NCBI GenBank assembly: GCA_023441255.1
Contig: JAEZPW010000375.1
Coordinates: 1 to 23,117 of the forward strand
From: Acidobacteriota bacterium
GTDB lineage: Bacteria > Acidobacteriota > Terriglobia > Terriglobales > Acidobacteriaceae
Length of the DNA stretch: 23,117 bases
Reading direction: 5' to 3'
In this document: positions 1 to 7,423 of the stretch, piece by piece
Layout: every line of letters begins with the position of its first letter
Position numbering within the stretch: the first letter of the stretch is position 1
The notes under the pieces: model-generated
Told to the model about the DNA's origin: nothing
Database searches by the model: none
Seen by the model: only the letters and a program-made list of their open reading frames with translations
Position numbers and translations under genes: made by a program

Positions 1-646
1 GGTGTACTTGCAGGTCCGAGTATTCGAGTTTCAGCGGAAGCCCGCAGCCTTCGCGCTGGATGGCGTTGGAGAGAGTGGCCGTGATGTCAAGGTTAAGAGT
101 GTCGCCAAACTCGTACTGCTTGGATGCTCCGCTCGCCTCGATGCCAGTAGCCATGTCGCGGGTATCGTGCCGCCCGAAACTGGACTTGCCGAGCGAACCG
201 AGCAGGTTTCGCAGTGTCCGGTAGCCCAGGAAATCCAGACTCTTGTCGGTGATCTCGAACTTCACCTGCGCCTGCGGTCGGCCCACTTGGCCGCCCACGC
301 CTGATTCCCGCGACGGATCCGGAGGATTGTCGATTGAGATATAGTCCTCCTGCTGCATCCGCTCGATCAGTTGCTCGATGACCTCCTCAAGGCTGCCGTC
401 CTGCCTCATCTGCTCCAACCGCTCGCGCATGTTGTCGTCGAGCAGATCGTCCGCCATCAGAGCATTCTCGATCGCCTGCCGCAGGTCATCCAGCGTCTGC
501 TCGTCCTGCGGCATTTCGTAGAAATTCATGTAGGGGTTTTGAAAACCGCTGTTGAGCAGGTAATCCGAGAGCGCATTGAGCAGTTCTTCCATGCTCATCT
601 CGGACGCGGGATCGGGAACATATTTCGTGTATCGCGTGAATTTCAT
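1..646 (-). CDS. VWA-domain protein partner of AAA+ ATPase (N-terminal 215 residues; cut by window edge)
   Basis: The frame reads from an ATG at 646 down to base 1 without a stop, so the C-terminus lies outside the window. It begins MKFTRYTKYVPDP. Residues 20-105 are acidic and helical with many Glu, Gln and Met. The last part seen (about 185-215) contains GDTLNLDITATLSNAIQRE and then LKLEYSDLQVH. In proteins of this type such a segment directly precedes a von Willebrand factor A domain with a MIDAS metal site. That domain is not visible here and is inferred. The gene starts 45 bases after the AAA+ ATPase on the same strand, so the two are probably co-transcribed, as MoxR/Mg-chelatase-type ATPases usually are with VWA partners. 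Only a weak GGGG-containing ribosome site precedes the ATG. Substrate unknown. Confidence 0.8.
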   Translation of the reverse strand, partial: MKFTRYTKYVPDPASEMSMEELLNALSDYLLNSGFQNPYMNFYEMPQDEQTLDDLRQAIENALMADDLLDDNMRERLEQMRQDGSLEEVIEQLIERMQQEDYISIDNPPDPSRESGVGGQVGRPQAQVKFEITDKSLDFLGYRTLRNLLGSLGKSSFGRHDTRDMATGIEASGASKQYEFGDTLNLDITATLSNAIQREGCGLPLKLEYSDLQVH

Positions 647-691
647 AGTGGCCCCGGAACGACTACTCGACAACGCCTGCCAGATGCACGC

Positions 692-2185
692 CTAGTTGAA
701 AGGCCTGCGGCTACGGTATGGCTTTTCTCGTTGCTCCTCGCGTGTAAATCCCGGTTCTGCACGGCGCGGCTGCTTCTCCCCGGCCGTAAATAGACGTTCC
801 TCGTTCCTGCCGATGCGCTTATGAGCGTGCAGGCCTTCGAGCACGAACTCGGCCGCCGATGCCTGTAGTTCGGCAGTGTCGCTGCCCTTCACCTCGAGTG
901 CGCCGAGCTTCTCCTGCAGACCCTGGATGTTGTGCAGCAGCTTCATGCTCTCGGCCGCGCCGGCGGTATCCGGCAGCCTGACTTCGCCGCCAAGATCGAA
1001 CCACTGGACGATCTGGTTCATGTTCACGCCTTCGTAATAGCGGTCGAAGGTCTTGGCGACAGCGGTCCGTATGATCTCGCGTGCGACGTTGTCTGCGCCT
1101 TTCATCTCCCCTTCGTACTCAAGTTCCAGCTTGCCGGTGATCGCCGGCATGGCGGCGTAGATGTCAGACACCCGCGGCACCACGCAATCTTCACCGTTGA
1201 GTATTGCGCGGCGTTCCGCGTTGGAAATGACGTTTTCCAGGCAACTGATCGACAGCCGCTGGCTGACGCCGGAACGCTTGTCGATGCGCTTGTCGTCGCG
1301 TGCTACGAACGCGATCTGTTCCACCACTTCACGGACGTACTTGGGAACATCGACGTTCGTCCGCCGCTGCCACCAGGATTCCTGTTCCGTAATGGCGATA
1401 CCTTCCTCAATCGTCGCCGGATAATGCGTGCGAATCTCTGATCCGATGCGGTCCTTCAGGGGAGTGATGATCTTGCCGCGCGCCGTATAGTCCTCGGGAT
1501 TAGCGCTGAAAACCAGCGCAATGTCCAGCGGCATCCGGATCGGGTAGCCCTTAATCTGAACGTCGCCTTCCTGCATGATGTTGAAAAGGCCCACCTGAAT
1601 CTTTCCCGCCAGGTCGGGCAGTTCGTTGATGGCGAAAATGCCGCGGTTCGCCCTTGGCAGCAGGCCGTAGTGCACCGTCAACTCGCTGGAGAGTTCGTGT
1701 CCGCCTCGCGCAGCCTTGATGGGATCAATATCGCCGATCAGGTCAGCGATCGTCACATCCGGAGTTGCAAGCTTTTCGACATAGCGTTCATCTGGATCAA
1801 GATAATCGATCGGGAGGTCGTCTCCTGCACGGTCGAGTTGCTCACGGCAACGCCGGCAGATCGGAGCATACGGATTGTCGTGAATTTCACAGCCGGAAAC
1901 GAACGGCATCTCAGGATCGAGCAGCGTGGTAAGCGCGCGCAGCATTCGGCTCTTAGCCTGTCCCCGCAGGCCGAGCAGGATAAAGTTGTGTCGTGAGAGT
2001 ATGGCATTAACCAGCTGCGGAACTACACTGTCGTCATAACCAACAATGCCAGGGAAGATGGTCTGCCGCGTCTTGAGCCGGCAGATCATGTTGTCGCGTA
2101 TCTCGTCCTTCACGCGGCGCGTTGTGAGTCTCTGTTCGGAAAAATTACTGCGCTTAAGTTCGCCGAGGGTCGACGGAAGATTCAT
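692..2185 (-). CDS. AAA+ ATPase, Mg-chelatase ChlI/MoxR-like
   Basis: The 497-residue protein has an AAA+ core like the ChlI/BchI subunit of magnesium chelatase and MoxR ATPases. The P-loop is GLRGQAKSR at 72-80, with Ala in place of the usual Gly before Lys. The Walker B region is GIFAINELPDL at 182-192, with Asn-Glu instead of Asp-Glu. A sensor-like FSANPEDY lies near 235-242. Residues 99-113 give Cys-x2-His-x7-Cys-x2-Cys, a likely zinc site inserted after the P-loop. The C-terminal 40 residues are basic and probably disordered. There are no chlorophyll or cobalamin genes nearby, so a chelatase role is unlikely. The following VWA-type gene suggests a two-component AAA+/VWA remodelling machine. 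The start is the ATG at 2185; AGGAAAGG lies 13-15 bases before it, a rather long spacing. Confidence 0.9.
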   Translation of the reverse strand: MNLPSTLGELKRSNFSEQRLTTRRVKDEIRDNMICRLKTRQTIFPGIVGYDDSVVPQLVNAILSRHNFILLGLRGQAKSRMLRALTTLLDPEMPFVSGCEIHDNPYAPICRRCREQLDRAGDDLPIDYLDPDERYVEKLATPDVTIADLIGDIDPIKAARGGHELSSELTVHYGLLPRANRGIFAINELPDLAGKIQVGLFNIMQEGDVQIKGYPIRMPLDIALVFSANPEDYTARGKIITPLKDRIGSEIRTHYPATIEEGIAITEQESWWQRRTNVDVPKYVREVVEQIAFVARDDKRIDKRSGVSQRLSISCLENVISNAERRAILNGEDCVVPRVSDIYAAMPAITGKLELEYEGEMKGADNVAREIIRTAVAKTFDRYYEGVNMNQIVQWFDLGGEVRLPDTAGAAESMKLLHNIQGLQEKLGALEVKGSDTAELQASAAEFVLEGLHAHKRIGRNEERLFTAGEKQPRRAEPGFTREEQREKPYRSRRPFN

Positions 2186-2221
2186 GATCTGTAATAGACC
2201 TTTCCTGGTTCGAGGCCTTTA

Positions 2222-2237
2222 GCGCCAAAAGTGGCGC
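2222..2237. other. Perfect inverted repeat between the LON-domain gene and the AAA+ gene
   Basis: GCGCCA-AAAG-TGGCGC forms a six-pair stem with a four-base loop, about 40 bases before the AAA+ ATPase start and 140 bases after the LON-domain gene stop. No T-run follows on either strand, so it is not a textbook terminator. It could be a leader hairpin or an operator. Confidence 0.4.
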
Positions 2238-2377
2238 CATCGCATCACTGCAGCTTCACACCCAAAGTTGGACGATGATTCGCTTCCGGGCGTTGCAGCA
2301 GGAATATCGATGCGCGGGGGTATAACACGGATGCGGGCCGCCGAAGATGACGTGAGTTGAGGTGATGTTACGTGCGT

Positions 2378-2992
2378 TCAGAGTATGTGGCCGTTGCCGC
2401 CAGCCGTCTGGCGTGCCTTGCTGGCACGTTCGAGTTTGGGCAAGACCTGCTTGTAGAACTCGATGAGTGCGGCCAGTCGATCTGTCTCCGAACGCATTCC
2501 CAGCAGCGCCTGCTTGAAGTCCAGGTCCATGGGTAGCGCCCCTGCCAGTTCGTACGATAGTTGCGGCTGGCCGGAATCAGGGGGCTCGTAGCTCTGGTTT
2601 GGACCGAGCATCCTGACAACCTGTGTGTGAAGTTCGATCGCCGTATGAGCATCTGCCAGGGCGAGATCTCCAGGTTCGTCTTCCTGGAAGAGGACTTCCG
2701 CCCGCAGGAACGATCGTTCATTGTTCACCTGCAAGACCTCGAACCGGCGCCTGCCGACCGTGTCGATGTCCATGCTCCCGTCCGGGTATTTGTTCGTCAC
2801 CCCAAGAATGTCAGCCGTGCAGCCGATTTCGGCGATCGAGTCCTCCTGAGCGCGCACGATACCGAAGGAAGTTTTCCGGTCGAGGCACTCGCCTATCATT
2901 TCCTTGTAGCGAGGCTCGAAGATGCGCAACGGCAGTGCCTGGCCGGGAAGTAGCACGAGGTCGAGCGGGAAAAGAGGTAAAAGCGAGTCCAC
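2378..2992 (-). CDS. LON substrate-binding (PUA-like) domain protein
   Basis: The 204-residue protein starts at a GTG. Its first residues, MDSLLPLFPLDLVLLPGQALPLRIFEPRY, match the opening of the N-terminal domain of Lon protease (family LON/LAN). IGCTADI at about 56-62 and GRRRFEVL at about 80-87 fit the same fold. No AAA+ or Ser-Lys protease domain follows, so this is the stand-alone type found in many bacteria and thought to bind unfolded or specific protein substrates. The C-terminal half is helical and ends with a Lys/Arg-rich tail. No Shine-Dalgarno site precedes the GTG. A TAGAAT hexamer ends six bases before it, which would suit a leaderless message. The gene diverges from the short-chain dehydrogenase at 3079. 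The true biochemical role of this class is poorly known. Confidence 0.9.
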   Translation of the reverse strand: MDSLLPLFPLDLVLLPGQALPLRIFEPRYKEMIGECLDRKTSFGIVRAQEDSIAEIGCTADILGVTNKYPDGSMDIDTVGRRRFEVLQVNNERSFLRAEVLFQEDEPGDLALADAHTAIELHTQVVRMLGPNQSYEPPDSGQPQLSYELAGALPMDLDFKQALLGMRSETDRLAALIEFYKQVLPKLERASKARQTAGGNGHIL

Positions 2993-2998
2993 CCGAGC

Positions 2999-3004
2999 AT
3001 TCTA
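2999..3004 (-). promoter_or_regulatory. Candidate -10 element (TAGAAT) giving a leaderless mRNA for the LON-domain gene
   Basis: On the minus strand TAGAAT ends six bases before the GTG start and there is no Shine-Dalgarno motif, the arrangement seen in leaderless genes. No good -35 hexamer is found 16-18 bases further upstream. Confidence 0.35.
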
Positions 3005-3078
3005 GCGCGTTGCGCTCGATTCAGCTTTGGAGGGCAGTTCCCGCTGGCGCTGCTGATTAGTGGCGCAAAGGTGCCCGG

Positions 3079-3936
3079 ATGTGCGATTTTTATCGCATGC
3101 TCCTGAACGGCAAGATCGTGGTAGTCACCGGCGCTTCGATGGGTATCGGGGAAGCTATAGCGAAACTGTTCGCCGAGGAGGGAGCCACGGTCGTTCTCTC
3201 CTCTCGCGATCTGGGGCGGGCGGAAGCCGCGCGTGCCCGGATAGGGCACCCCGAACGTACCATGGCGGTTGCCTGTGACGTTCGCAATCGTGAGGAAATA
3301 GAACGCCTCATGAGTCTCACACTTCACAACTTCGGGCGCGTCGACATCTGGGTCAATAATGCCGGTTACGGCATGATCGACACTATTGCCGAAATGGACA
3401 TGGAAGCGTGCCGCGCCATGTTCGACACGAACCTATTCGGCGCCCTGGATGGCCTGCAGGTCGCGGCCGCACAAATGAAGCGGCAGCGCGGCGGCACGGT
3501 CATTAACATTTCGAGCGTTGCAGGGCACATCCCGGTTCCGCTTGGATCGGCCTACGGAGCGACCAAGTTCGCCATGAACGCCGTCGGCAAGGGCGCACGA
3601 CTCGAGTTGCTGCACCACGGCGTGAACGTACTGACGGTGTGTCCGGGATTTATTTCCACCGACTTTCACCACAACGTCGTCGAAGGCGAAAGGTTCAAGA
3701 ATAAGACCCAGCGCTCGCCGGTGCGCGGACCAGGCCCAGACCGCGTTGCACGAGCGGTATTGCGCGGCTATGTGAAAAACAAAAGGGAAGTAGTTGTGCC
3801 GTGGTGGTATCGCATCTTCATCACCCTGTATCAGCTCTGGCCGGGGGCGGTCGAGTACGGCCTTATGCGGTTCCGAAAGCCGCCCGAAGAACCGCTCGCG
3901 ACTTCCGGCGCCGGCCCAGGACCTGCCGCGCGATGA
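3079..3936 (+). CDS. Short-chain dehydrogenase/reductase (SDR)
   Basis: This 285-residue classical SDR should be an NAD(P)-dependent oxidoreductase acting on an alcohol or ketone. Visible motifs are TGASMGIG at 17-24 (cofactor binding), NNAG at 93-96, Asn118, Ser146 and Y159-G-A-T-K163 (catalytic Tyr and Lys). Arg43 in SSRDLGR after strand 2 suggests NADP(H) preference. After the Rossmann core comes a basic stretch and a hydrophobic aromatic segment (about 250-268, VVPWWYRIFITLYQLWP) that may attach the protein to the membrane, then a Pro/Gly/Ala tail. The ATG at 3079 is preferred because AAAGG lies eight bases upstream; the second ATG at 3097 has no ribosome site. It diverges from the LON-domain gene and faces the TPR gene. 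The substrate cannot be read from sequence. Confidence 0.92.
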   Translation: MCDFYRMLLNGKIVVVTGASMGIGEAIAKLFAEEGATVVLSSRDLGRAEAARARIGHPERTMAVACDVRNREEIERLMSLTLHNFGRVDIWVNNAGYGMIDTIAEMDMEACRAMFDTNLFGALDGLQVAAAQMKRQRGGTVINISSVAGHIPVPLGSAYGATKFAMNAVGKGARLELLHHGVNVLTVCPGFISTDFHHNVVEGERFKNKTQRSPVRGPGPDRVARAVLRGYVKNKREVVVPWWYRIFITLYQLWPGAVEYGLMRFRKPPEEPLATSGAGPGPAAR

Positions 3937-4011
3937 CTGCGACCCGCGCCGCTCCTGGGACCACGGAAGCTGAGTTCAGCTAAGAATTCGGCGCGACGTT
4001 TTTCCACGCCG

Positions 4012-4320
4012 CTAGAAGATCGAGTCGAGCATGCCCTCCATCTCGGACTTCGCGTGTGAATTGCCGTCGCGTTCGGCAATGGCTATGCCCTGATTCAGCA
4101 GTTCGCGGGCTTCGTCGTTCCGTTCGGCATTGAGAAGCGTCTGCGCGCCTTGCTGATATGCAGCGACGTAGTTGGGGTTATCGGCGATAAGCCGCTTGAA
4201 TTCAGCCATCGCGGCGTCCGTTTCACCGGCTTTCGAGAACTCCATGGCCAGGCCGTAACGCGCAAGGACGTTGGCGGGATCAGCGGCGAGCACTTCTTTC
4301 AGCAGGGCGATTCGATCCAT
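4012..4320 (-). CDS. Small tetratricopeptide-repeat protein
   Basis: The 102-residue protein beginning MDRIALLKEVLAADPANVLA is almost entirely TPR-like. Two helix-turn-helix units are clear at about 14-47 (LARYGLAMEFSKAGETDAAM) and 48-84 (AYQQGAQTLLNAERNDEARE), followed by a capping helix. TPRs are protein-binding scaffolds, so a partner rather than a reaction is expected. The frame stays open upstream to 4563, but the extra N-terminal 81 residues are Arg/Ser-rich and overlap the opposing gene at 4381, so I place the start at the ATG at 4320. There is no Shine-Dalgarno site. TAGAAT ends seven bases before the ATG, hinting at a leaderless message. It converges on the dehydrogenase gene with a 75-base gap holding small inverted repeats (3968-3981 and 3989-4011). 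Confidence 0.8.
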   Translation of the reverse strand: MDRIALLKEVLAADPANVLARYGLAMEFSKAGETDAAMAEFKRLIADNPNYVAAYQQGAQTLLNAERNDEARELLNQGIAIAERDGNSHAKSEMEGMLDSIF

Positions 4321-4327
4321 GCTGGAT

Positions 4328-4333
4328 ATTCTA
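4328..4333 (-). promoter_or_regulatory. Candidate -10 element (TAGAAT) of the TPR gene
   Basis: On the minus strand TAGAAT lies seven bases before the ATG, with no ribosome site between. The same hexamer and spacing occur at the LON-domain gene (2999-3004). No convincing -35 is present. Confidence 0.3.
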
Positions 4334-4380
4334 CAGACGGCCACAACACAGGAGGGCATCGACTTGTTCCGTCCTGTACA

Positions 4381-4884
4381 ATGGCGCGAGTTGGTGCTGG
4401 TGAGGAAATCGTTTTGGCTTGTCCATTCTTTGTACCGACAGAGCCGCTGAACGGCGGACATTGGCCGCATCCCGGGCGGTTGCCGCTCGGCCGCGGCTGG
4501 GCCGGAACGTGTGTCGCCTCTGGAGCGTCTGTCCGACCGACTGACGACGAGCTTACTCACCACTGCAATTTAGGATACGCGCGCTGCGGTCGGCTGCCCA
4601 AGGACCGCGACGCAGATGCCATACGCTTCTGCGTTGCGGCTGAGAGCGAATCGTTGATCGTCGTCGATTTCGTTTGCGAGCGGGATCATCTTCCGGGCGC
4701 ACATGGTCGTTTACAGTTCGACTCAAGCGGCGAATGTGCGGATCCGCATTTGGATCTCCGGATTCAGCGGCTTGCGTCCTGCTTTGTGGCAGCCTACATC
4801 GAGCGCAAACGAAACGGCGCGAACAGTTATGCAGAAGACAATTCATATCCAGGGCTTTTTGACAGTTCAGCCGACAATTCGTGA
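4381..4884 (+). CDS. Uncharacterised cysteine-containing protein
   Basis: The 167-residue protein is not one I can name. It looks like a genuine soluble globular protein. It has CPFFVPTEPLN, then GRLPLGRGWAGTC, HHCNLGYARC, DADAIRFCV and CERDHLPGAHGRLQFD, and ends with an amphipathic helix (RIQRLASCFVAAYIERK). Cys14, Cys44, Cys62 and Cys69 are spaced in a way that could bind zinc or an Fe-S cluster. The frame is open further upstream to 4150, but that part is antisense to the TPR gene. The ATG at 4381 has no good ribosome site. A TTG at 4414 preceded by GTGAGGA would start MACPFF and is a real alternative. Its stop is 18 bases before the thioesterase start, so the two probably form an operon. 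Function unknown. Confidence 0.65.
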   Translation: MARVGAGEEIVLACPFFVPTEPLNGGHWPHPGRLPLGRGWAGTCVASGASVRPTDDELTHHCNLGYARCGRLPKDRDADAIRFCVAAESESLIVVDFVCERDHLPGAHGRLQFDSSGECADPHLDLRIQRLASCFVAAYIERKRNGANSYAEDNSYPGLFDSSADNS

Positions 4885-4902
4885 ATCTGGAGCAGGTCCA
4901 AC

Positions 4903-5412
4903 ATGAACGATACGACTTACAACCTGACACCACGTCCCGTTCGCGAGTCCTACTCGGAGATGAACGAACTTGTTCTGCCCAATGACGCCAACCCGCTCGG
5001 AGCGCTGCTTGGCGGTCGACTGATGCACTGGATCGACCTTGCCGGGGCACTGGCGGCCCATCGGCACTCGCGCAACTACGTCGTGACCGCTGCGGTCGAC
5101 CACCTGGATTTCCTAACCCCGGCGCATGTGGGCGACCTGATCATCCTGCGCTCGGCCGTGAACCGCGCGTTCCACACGTCCATGGAGATCGGCGTGAAGG
5201 TCTGGGTCGAAAACTACATTAGCGGTAGCCGTCATCACGTCAGCTCGGCTTACCTGACGTTCGTCGCCGTCGACCGGCACGGAAGGCACATTCCGGTTCC
5301 GCCTGTCATTCCCGAAACCCCAGAAGAGAAGCGGCGGTACGAGGATGCGATGCGACGTCGTCAGGCACGTCATGACAACGCGCAGCGAAAGCGGGAGTTA
5401 CAAAAGGCCTGA
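4903..5412 (+). CDS. Acyl-CoA thioesterase, hotdog fold (YciA/BFIT-like)
   Basis: This 169-residue protein should hydrolyse acyl-CoA to free acid and CoA in the cytoplasm. The hotdog-fold signature is visible: N30-P-L-G-A-L-L-G-G-R-L-M-H-W-I-D45, with the Asn and Asp expected at the active site. VVTAAVDHLDFLTPAHVGDLIILRSAVNRAFHTSMEIGVKV (about 60-100) forms the strands that build the dimer interface. SAYLTFVAVDRHGR follows. The length matches single-hotdog acyl-CoA thioesterases. The last 35 residues are a charged helix rich in Arg, Glu and Lys. The start ATG follows GGAGCAGG at suitable distance. It lies 18 bases behind the Cys-containing protein and is followed by a stem-loop at 5432-5463 facing the convergent peroxidase gene. 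Chain-length specificity is unknown. Confidence 0.92.
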   Translation: MNDTTYNLTPRPVRESYSEMNELVLPNDANPLGALLGGRLMHWIDLAGALAAHRHSRNYVVTAAVDHLDFLTPAHVGDLIILRSAVNRAFHTSMEIGVKVWVENYISGSRHHVSSAYLTFVAVDRHGRHIPVPPVIPETPEEKRRYEDAMRRRQARHDNAQRKRELQKA

Positions 5413-5431
5413 GATAACCAGACGAGAATGA

Positions 5432-5463
5432 GTGCCCGTTCAAGACATGACTTAAACGGGCAC
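5432..5463. terminator. Stem-loop between convergent thioesterase and peroxidase genes
   Basis: GTGCCCGTT (5432-5440) and AACGGGCAC (5455-5463) form a nine-pair stem with a 14-base loop. It sits between the stop codons of two converging genes, so it could end transcription both ways, but there is no clear T-run. Confidence 0.6.
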
Positions 5464-5470
5464 CCGAGGG

Positions 5471-7120
5471 TTACAAGCTTTCCAGGAACGCTTCCAGGTC
5501 GCGCTCCTCCTGTTCAGTGAGCCCGATGCTGAAACGAGCTTCGTAGAACTCGACCAGCGTTCTGATATCTTTCGCCGCACCGGCGTGGAAGTACGGCGAA
5601 CGCGCTGCCAGCCCACGCAGGATCACTGGCCTGAACTTCCCGGTGTCCGCGATGTCGCCCGATACCATCGCGCGGCCCGGATCGGTCGTGATTATCTCCC
5701 CCGTGTCGCTGACGCCGCAGCCGGCCGGAACGGTACCGGTTTTCGCCGTCACCCGGTAAAGAGGCAGCATCTGGACTCGGTCGAGCATGCTCTGGAGTCC
5801 GGGATGAGCCTTTTTGTCGGTTGCGCAGGCTCCGCCACCCTTGATCAGGTCCTCGAGTATGGCGATTGAGTCCGTGCCGATCCTGACAAAGAAGGTCCTA
5901 TCCACGTTGTTGCCAACGTTGCGTTTGGAATGGCACCCGGTGCAGGTCGTCGTCGTACTGCCCAACTCGGCCTGCAGATCCGGTGGCACGTGCAGTGTTT
6001 TGGTGTTGAATATCTCCTGGCCGCGCGCGACCGAGCGACGGCCAATATTTAAGCCACCGCCGGGAAGGTTTGCCCAGGCGTCGAAGATGTCGAAGCCGGG
6101 GACGTTTTTCACGCAAGTGCCTGCGCCAGACAGGGTAGACGTCTGTACAAGGTTTGCTTCAGCGGGCTCGTTACAGGAAATGTTGGGCCCAAGTGCGAGA
6201 CTCCGCAGGTTGAGCGGGCCGCCTCTGCCTCCGGCATTCGAAGTGAAACCGGCTCCAACGGGCCCCGCCGCACGGTCGAAGTTTTGGTCGGTATATACGC
6301 CGAACTCAAACGCACCCACCTCCTTGGCTTCTTCCGGAGTCGGGTCGCGTCCTGCCAGCAGCATATTCCCGCCGGTCACTTGCCCGAAAATGTTAGCGAT
6401 GTCGACCGCTCCATCGAAAAGCACCGCGCTCTCCAGATGAAGATTGGTCGGCACGATCGGGCGGCGGAACGCCGAGATAGTTGGATTCTGGTCCGTAGCA
6501 CCCCCCGGAAAACGATTCATCTCCGGATCATTAGTCAGCGGAAACGTGCCGAACTTGTTGATCGTCCTCTGATCGGCAGCGACGATCGTGAAATTCGAAT
6601 CGGCCGAATAACGCTTGGCAATGCGAGTCGCACCCAGAGCCAGCACGACGCTGTAGTTTTCTACCGTAGGCTCGCCCTTGGCTGGATTGTCAGCGGTGTT
6701 CCTGAAGTGGAACAGTGGATCCTTCCCGCCGCTTGCAACGAACCTCCGTTGGATATCCGGCACCTGGATCGTAAAGCCCTGGTCCGGTTGGTGGCAGCTC
6801 GAGCATGACTGGCCTGTGGCACCGAGGGCGGGGTCGAAGAACTTGTTGCGCGCGTCGAGCGGAGCGTTAGGGACCTGGACGACTGTCCCCGTGACTGTCG
6901 TGATTCTCACATCAGACGGCTGGCTCCGGATGATACCGGCATCGTCCCGGAACGGGCGGAAGATGTCCTGCATGACGCCGTTCGCAAACGCCGCGACCGG
7001 ACCAAGCAGGGGAGGGACAACGAAGGTGACGGCGAGTACGGTTGCACCCAGCAACAGGATGCGTGCCACTCGCGTTCTGTGAATAGTGGCCAGTTTGGAG
7101 AGTGTCGTCGGTGCTTTCAT
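5471..7120 (-). CDS. Membrane-anchored di-haem cytochrome c peroxidase-like protein (CcpA/MauG family)
   Basis: The 549-residue protein has a basic N-terminus and one hydrophobic segment (about 20-46), a signal anchor or signal peptide placing it in the periplasm. Two c-type haem sites are visible, CSSCH at 106-110 and CTGCH at 393-397. The C-terminal signature FRPVILRGLAARSPYFHAGAAKDIRTLVEFYEARF (about 496-530) is typical of the CcpA/MauG family. Members reduce H2O2 with electrons from cytochrome c or oxidise other substrates. The gap between the two haem motifs is about 287 residues, roughly twice that of classical CcpA, so there is a large Gly/Asn-rich insertion between the haem domains, with extra Cys at 316 and 336. 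CAAGGAGG five bases before the ATG is a strong ribosome site. It diverges from the Rrf2 gene and a near-consensus promoter lies at 7233-7261. Confidence 0.9.
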   Translation of the reverse strand: MKAPTTLSKLATIHRTRVARILLLGATVLAVTFVVPPLLGPVAAFANGVMQDIFRPFRDDAGIIRSQPSDVRITTVTGTVVQVPNAPLDARNKFFDPALGATGQSCSSCHQPDQGFTIQVPDIQRRFVASGGKDPLFHFRNTADNPAKGEPTVENYSVVLALGATRIAKRYSADSNFTIVAADQRTINKFGTFPLTNDPEMNRFPGGATDQNPTISAFRRPIVPTNLHLESAVLFDGAVDIANIFGQVTGGNMLLAGRDPTPEEAKEVGAFEFGVYTDQNFDRAAGPVGAGFTSNAGGRGGPLNLRSLALGPNISCNEPAEANLVQTSTLSGAGTCVKNVPGFDIFDAWANLPGGGLNIGRRSVARGQEIFNTKTLHVPPDLQAELGSTTTTCTGCHSKRNVGNNVDRTFFVRIGTDSIAILEDLIKGGGACATDKKAHPGLQSMLDRVQMLPLYRVTAKTGTVPAGCGVSDTGEIITTDPGRAMVSGDIADTGKFRPVILRGLAARSPYFHAGAAKDIRTLVEFYEARFSIGLTEQEERDLEAFLESL

Positions 7121-7189
7121 CGAGCCTCCTTGATGAGCTCAGCCGACGCGAGGGGGAACGCTCGCAACTGCAGTGAGAGTTAGGCTTGG

Positions 7190-7216
7190 CACCCCTGATG
7201 GCACCTCATGGGGGTG
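7190..7216 (-). other. Inverted repeat in the peroxidase mRNA leader
   Basis: CACCCC (7190-7195) and GGGGTG (7211-7216) pair, with ATG/CAT as an inner arm (7198-7200 with 7207-7209). It falls in the transcribed leader if the promoter at 7233-7261 is right. It could affect message stability or be an operator. Confidence 0.35.
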
Positions 7217-7232
7217 AGGGAAGGGGTGAGCG

Positions 7233-7261
7233 ATTATCCTTAGATGTTTCTCCACTGTCAA
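7233..7261 (-). promoter_or_regulatory. Sigma70-type promoter of the peroxidase gene
   Basis: On the minus strand TTGACA (7261-7256) and GATAAT (7238-7233) are separated by exactly 17 bases, matching the consensus in 11 of 12 positions. The predicted start near 7226 gives a leader of about 105 bases before the AAGGAGG ribosome site. Confidence 0.75.
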
Positions 7262-7395
7262 GGTGCAACGATATGCATCTTCAACAGGCGCAATGACATA
7301 CGTATAGCGCGGCGGGCTACGTCCAGTCCGCTTGGAGGGTCGAGCGTGTGTTGTAAGCCGATTCCCAGGAGCAGTGCTAGTCAAAAATGGACAAA

Positions 7396-7423
7396 ATCAC
7401 TCCAAAAAGTGATGTGAGTCACT
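7396..7423. promoter_or_regulatory. Two overlapping palindromes, CRP/FNR-like operator candidate
   Basis: Three arms occur in a row: ATCACT (7396-7401), AGTGAT (7408-7413) and TCACT (7419-7423). The first two form ATCACT-N6-AGTGAT; the second and third form AGTGA-N6-TCACT. The second repeat has the GTGA-N6-TCAC core of CRP/FNR-family sites. It is centred about 42 bases before the start site predicted from the weak promoter at 7422-7451, the usual activator position. Confidence 0.5.

Noticed and set aside
2..793. Two plus-strand frames at the left edge
   Set aside because: They lie opposite the partial VWA-type gene and the 3' end of the AAA+ gene, which have coherent protein sequence and operon spacing.
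692..2185. Magnesium or cobalt chelatase subunit
   Set aside because: Fold is ChlI-like, but there are no tetrapyrrole genes nearby and the Walker B and zinc insert differ, so only an AAA+/VWA pair is claimed.
7271..7281. NsrR operator
   Set aside because: ATATGCATCTT resembles one half-site, but no matching inverted half lies at the right distance.
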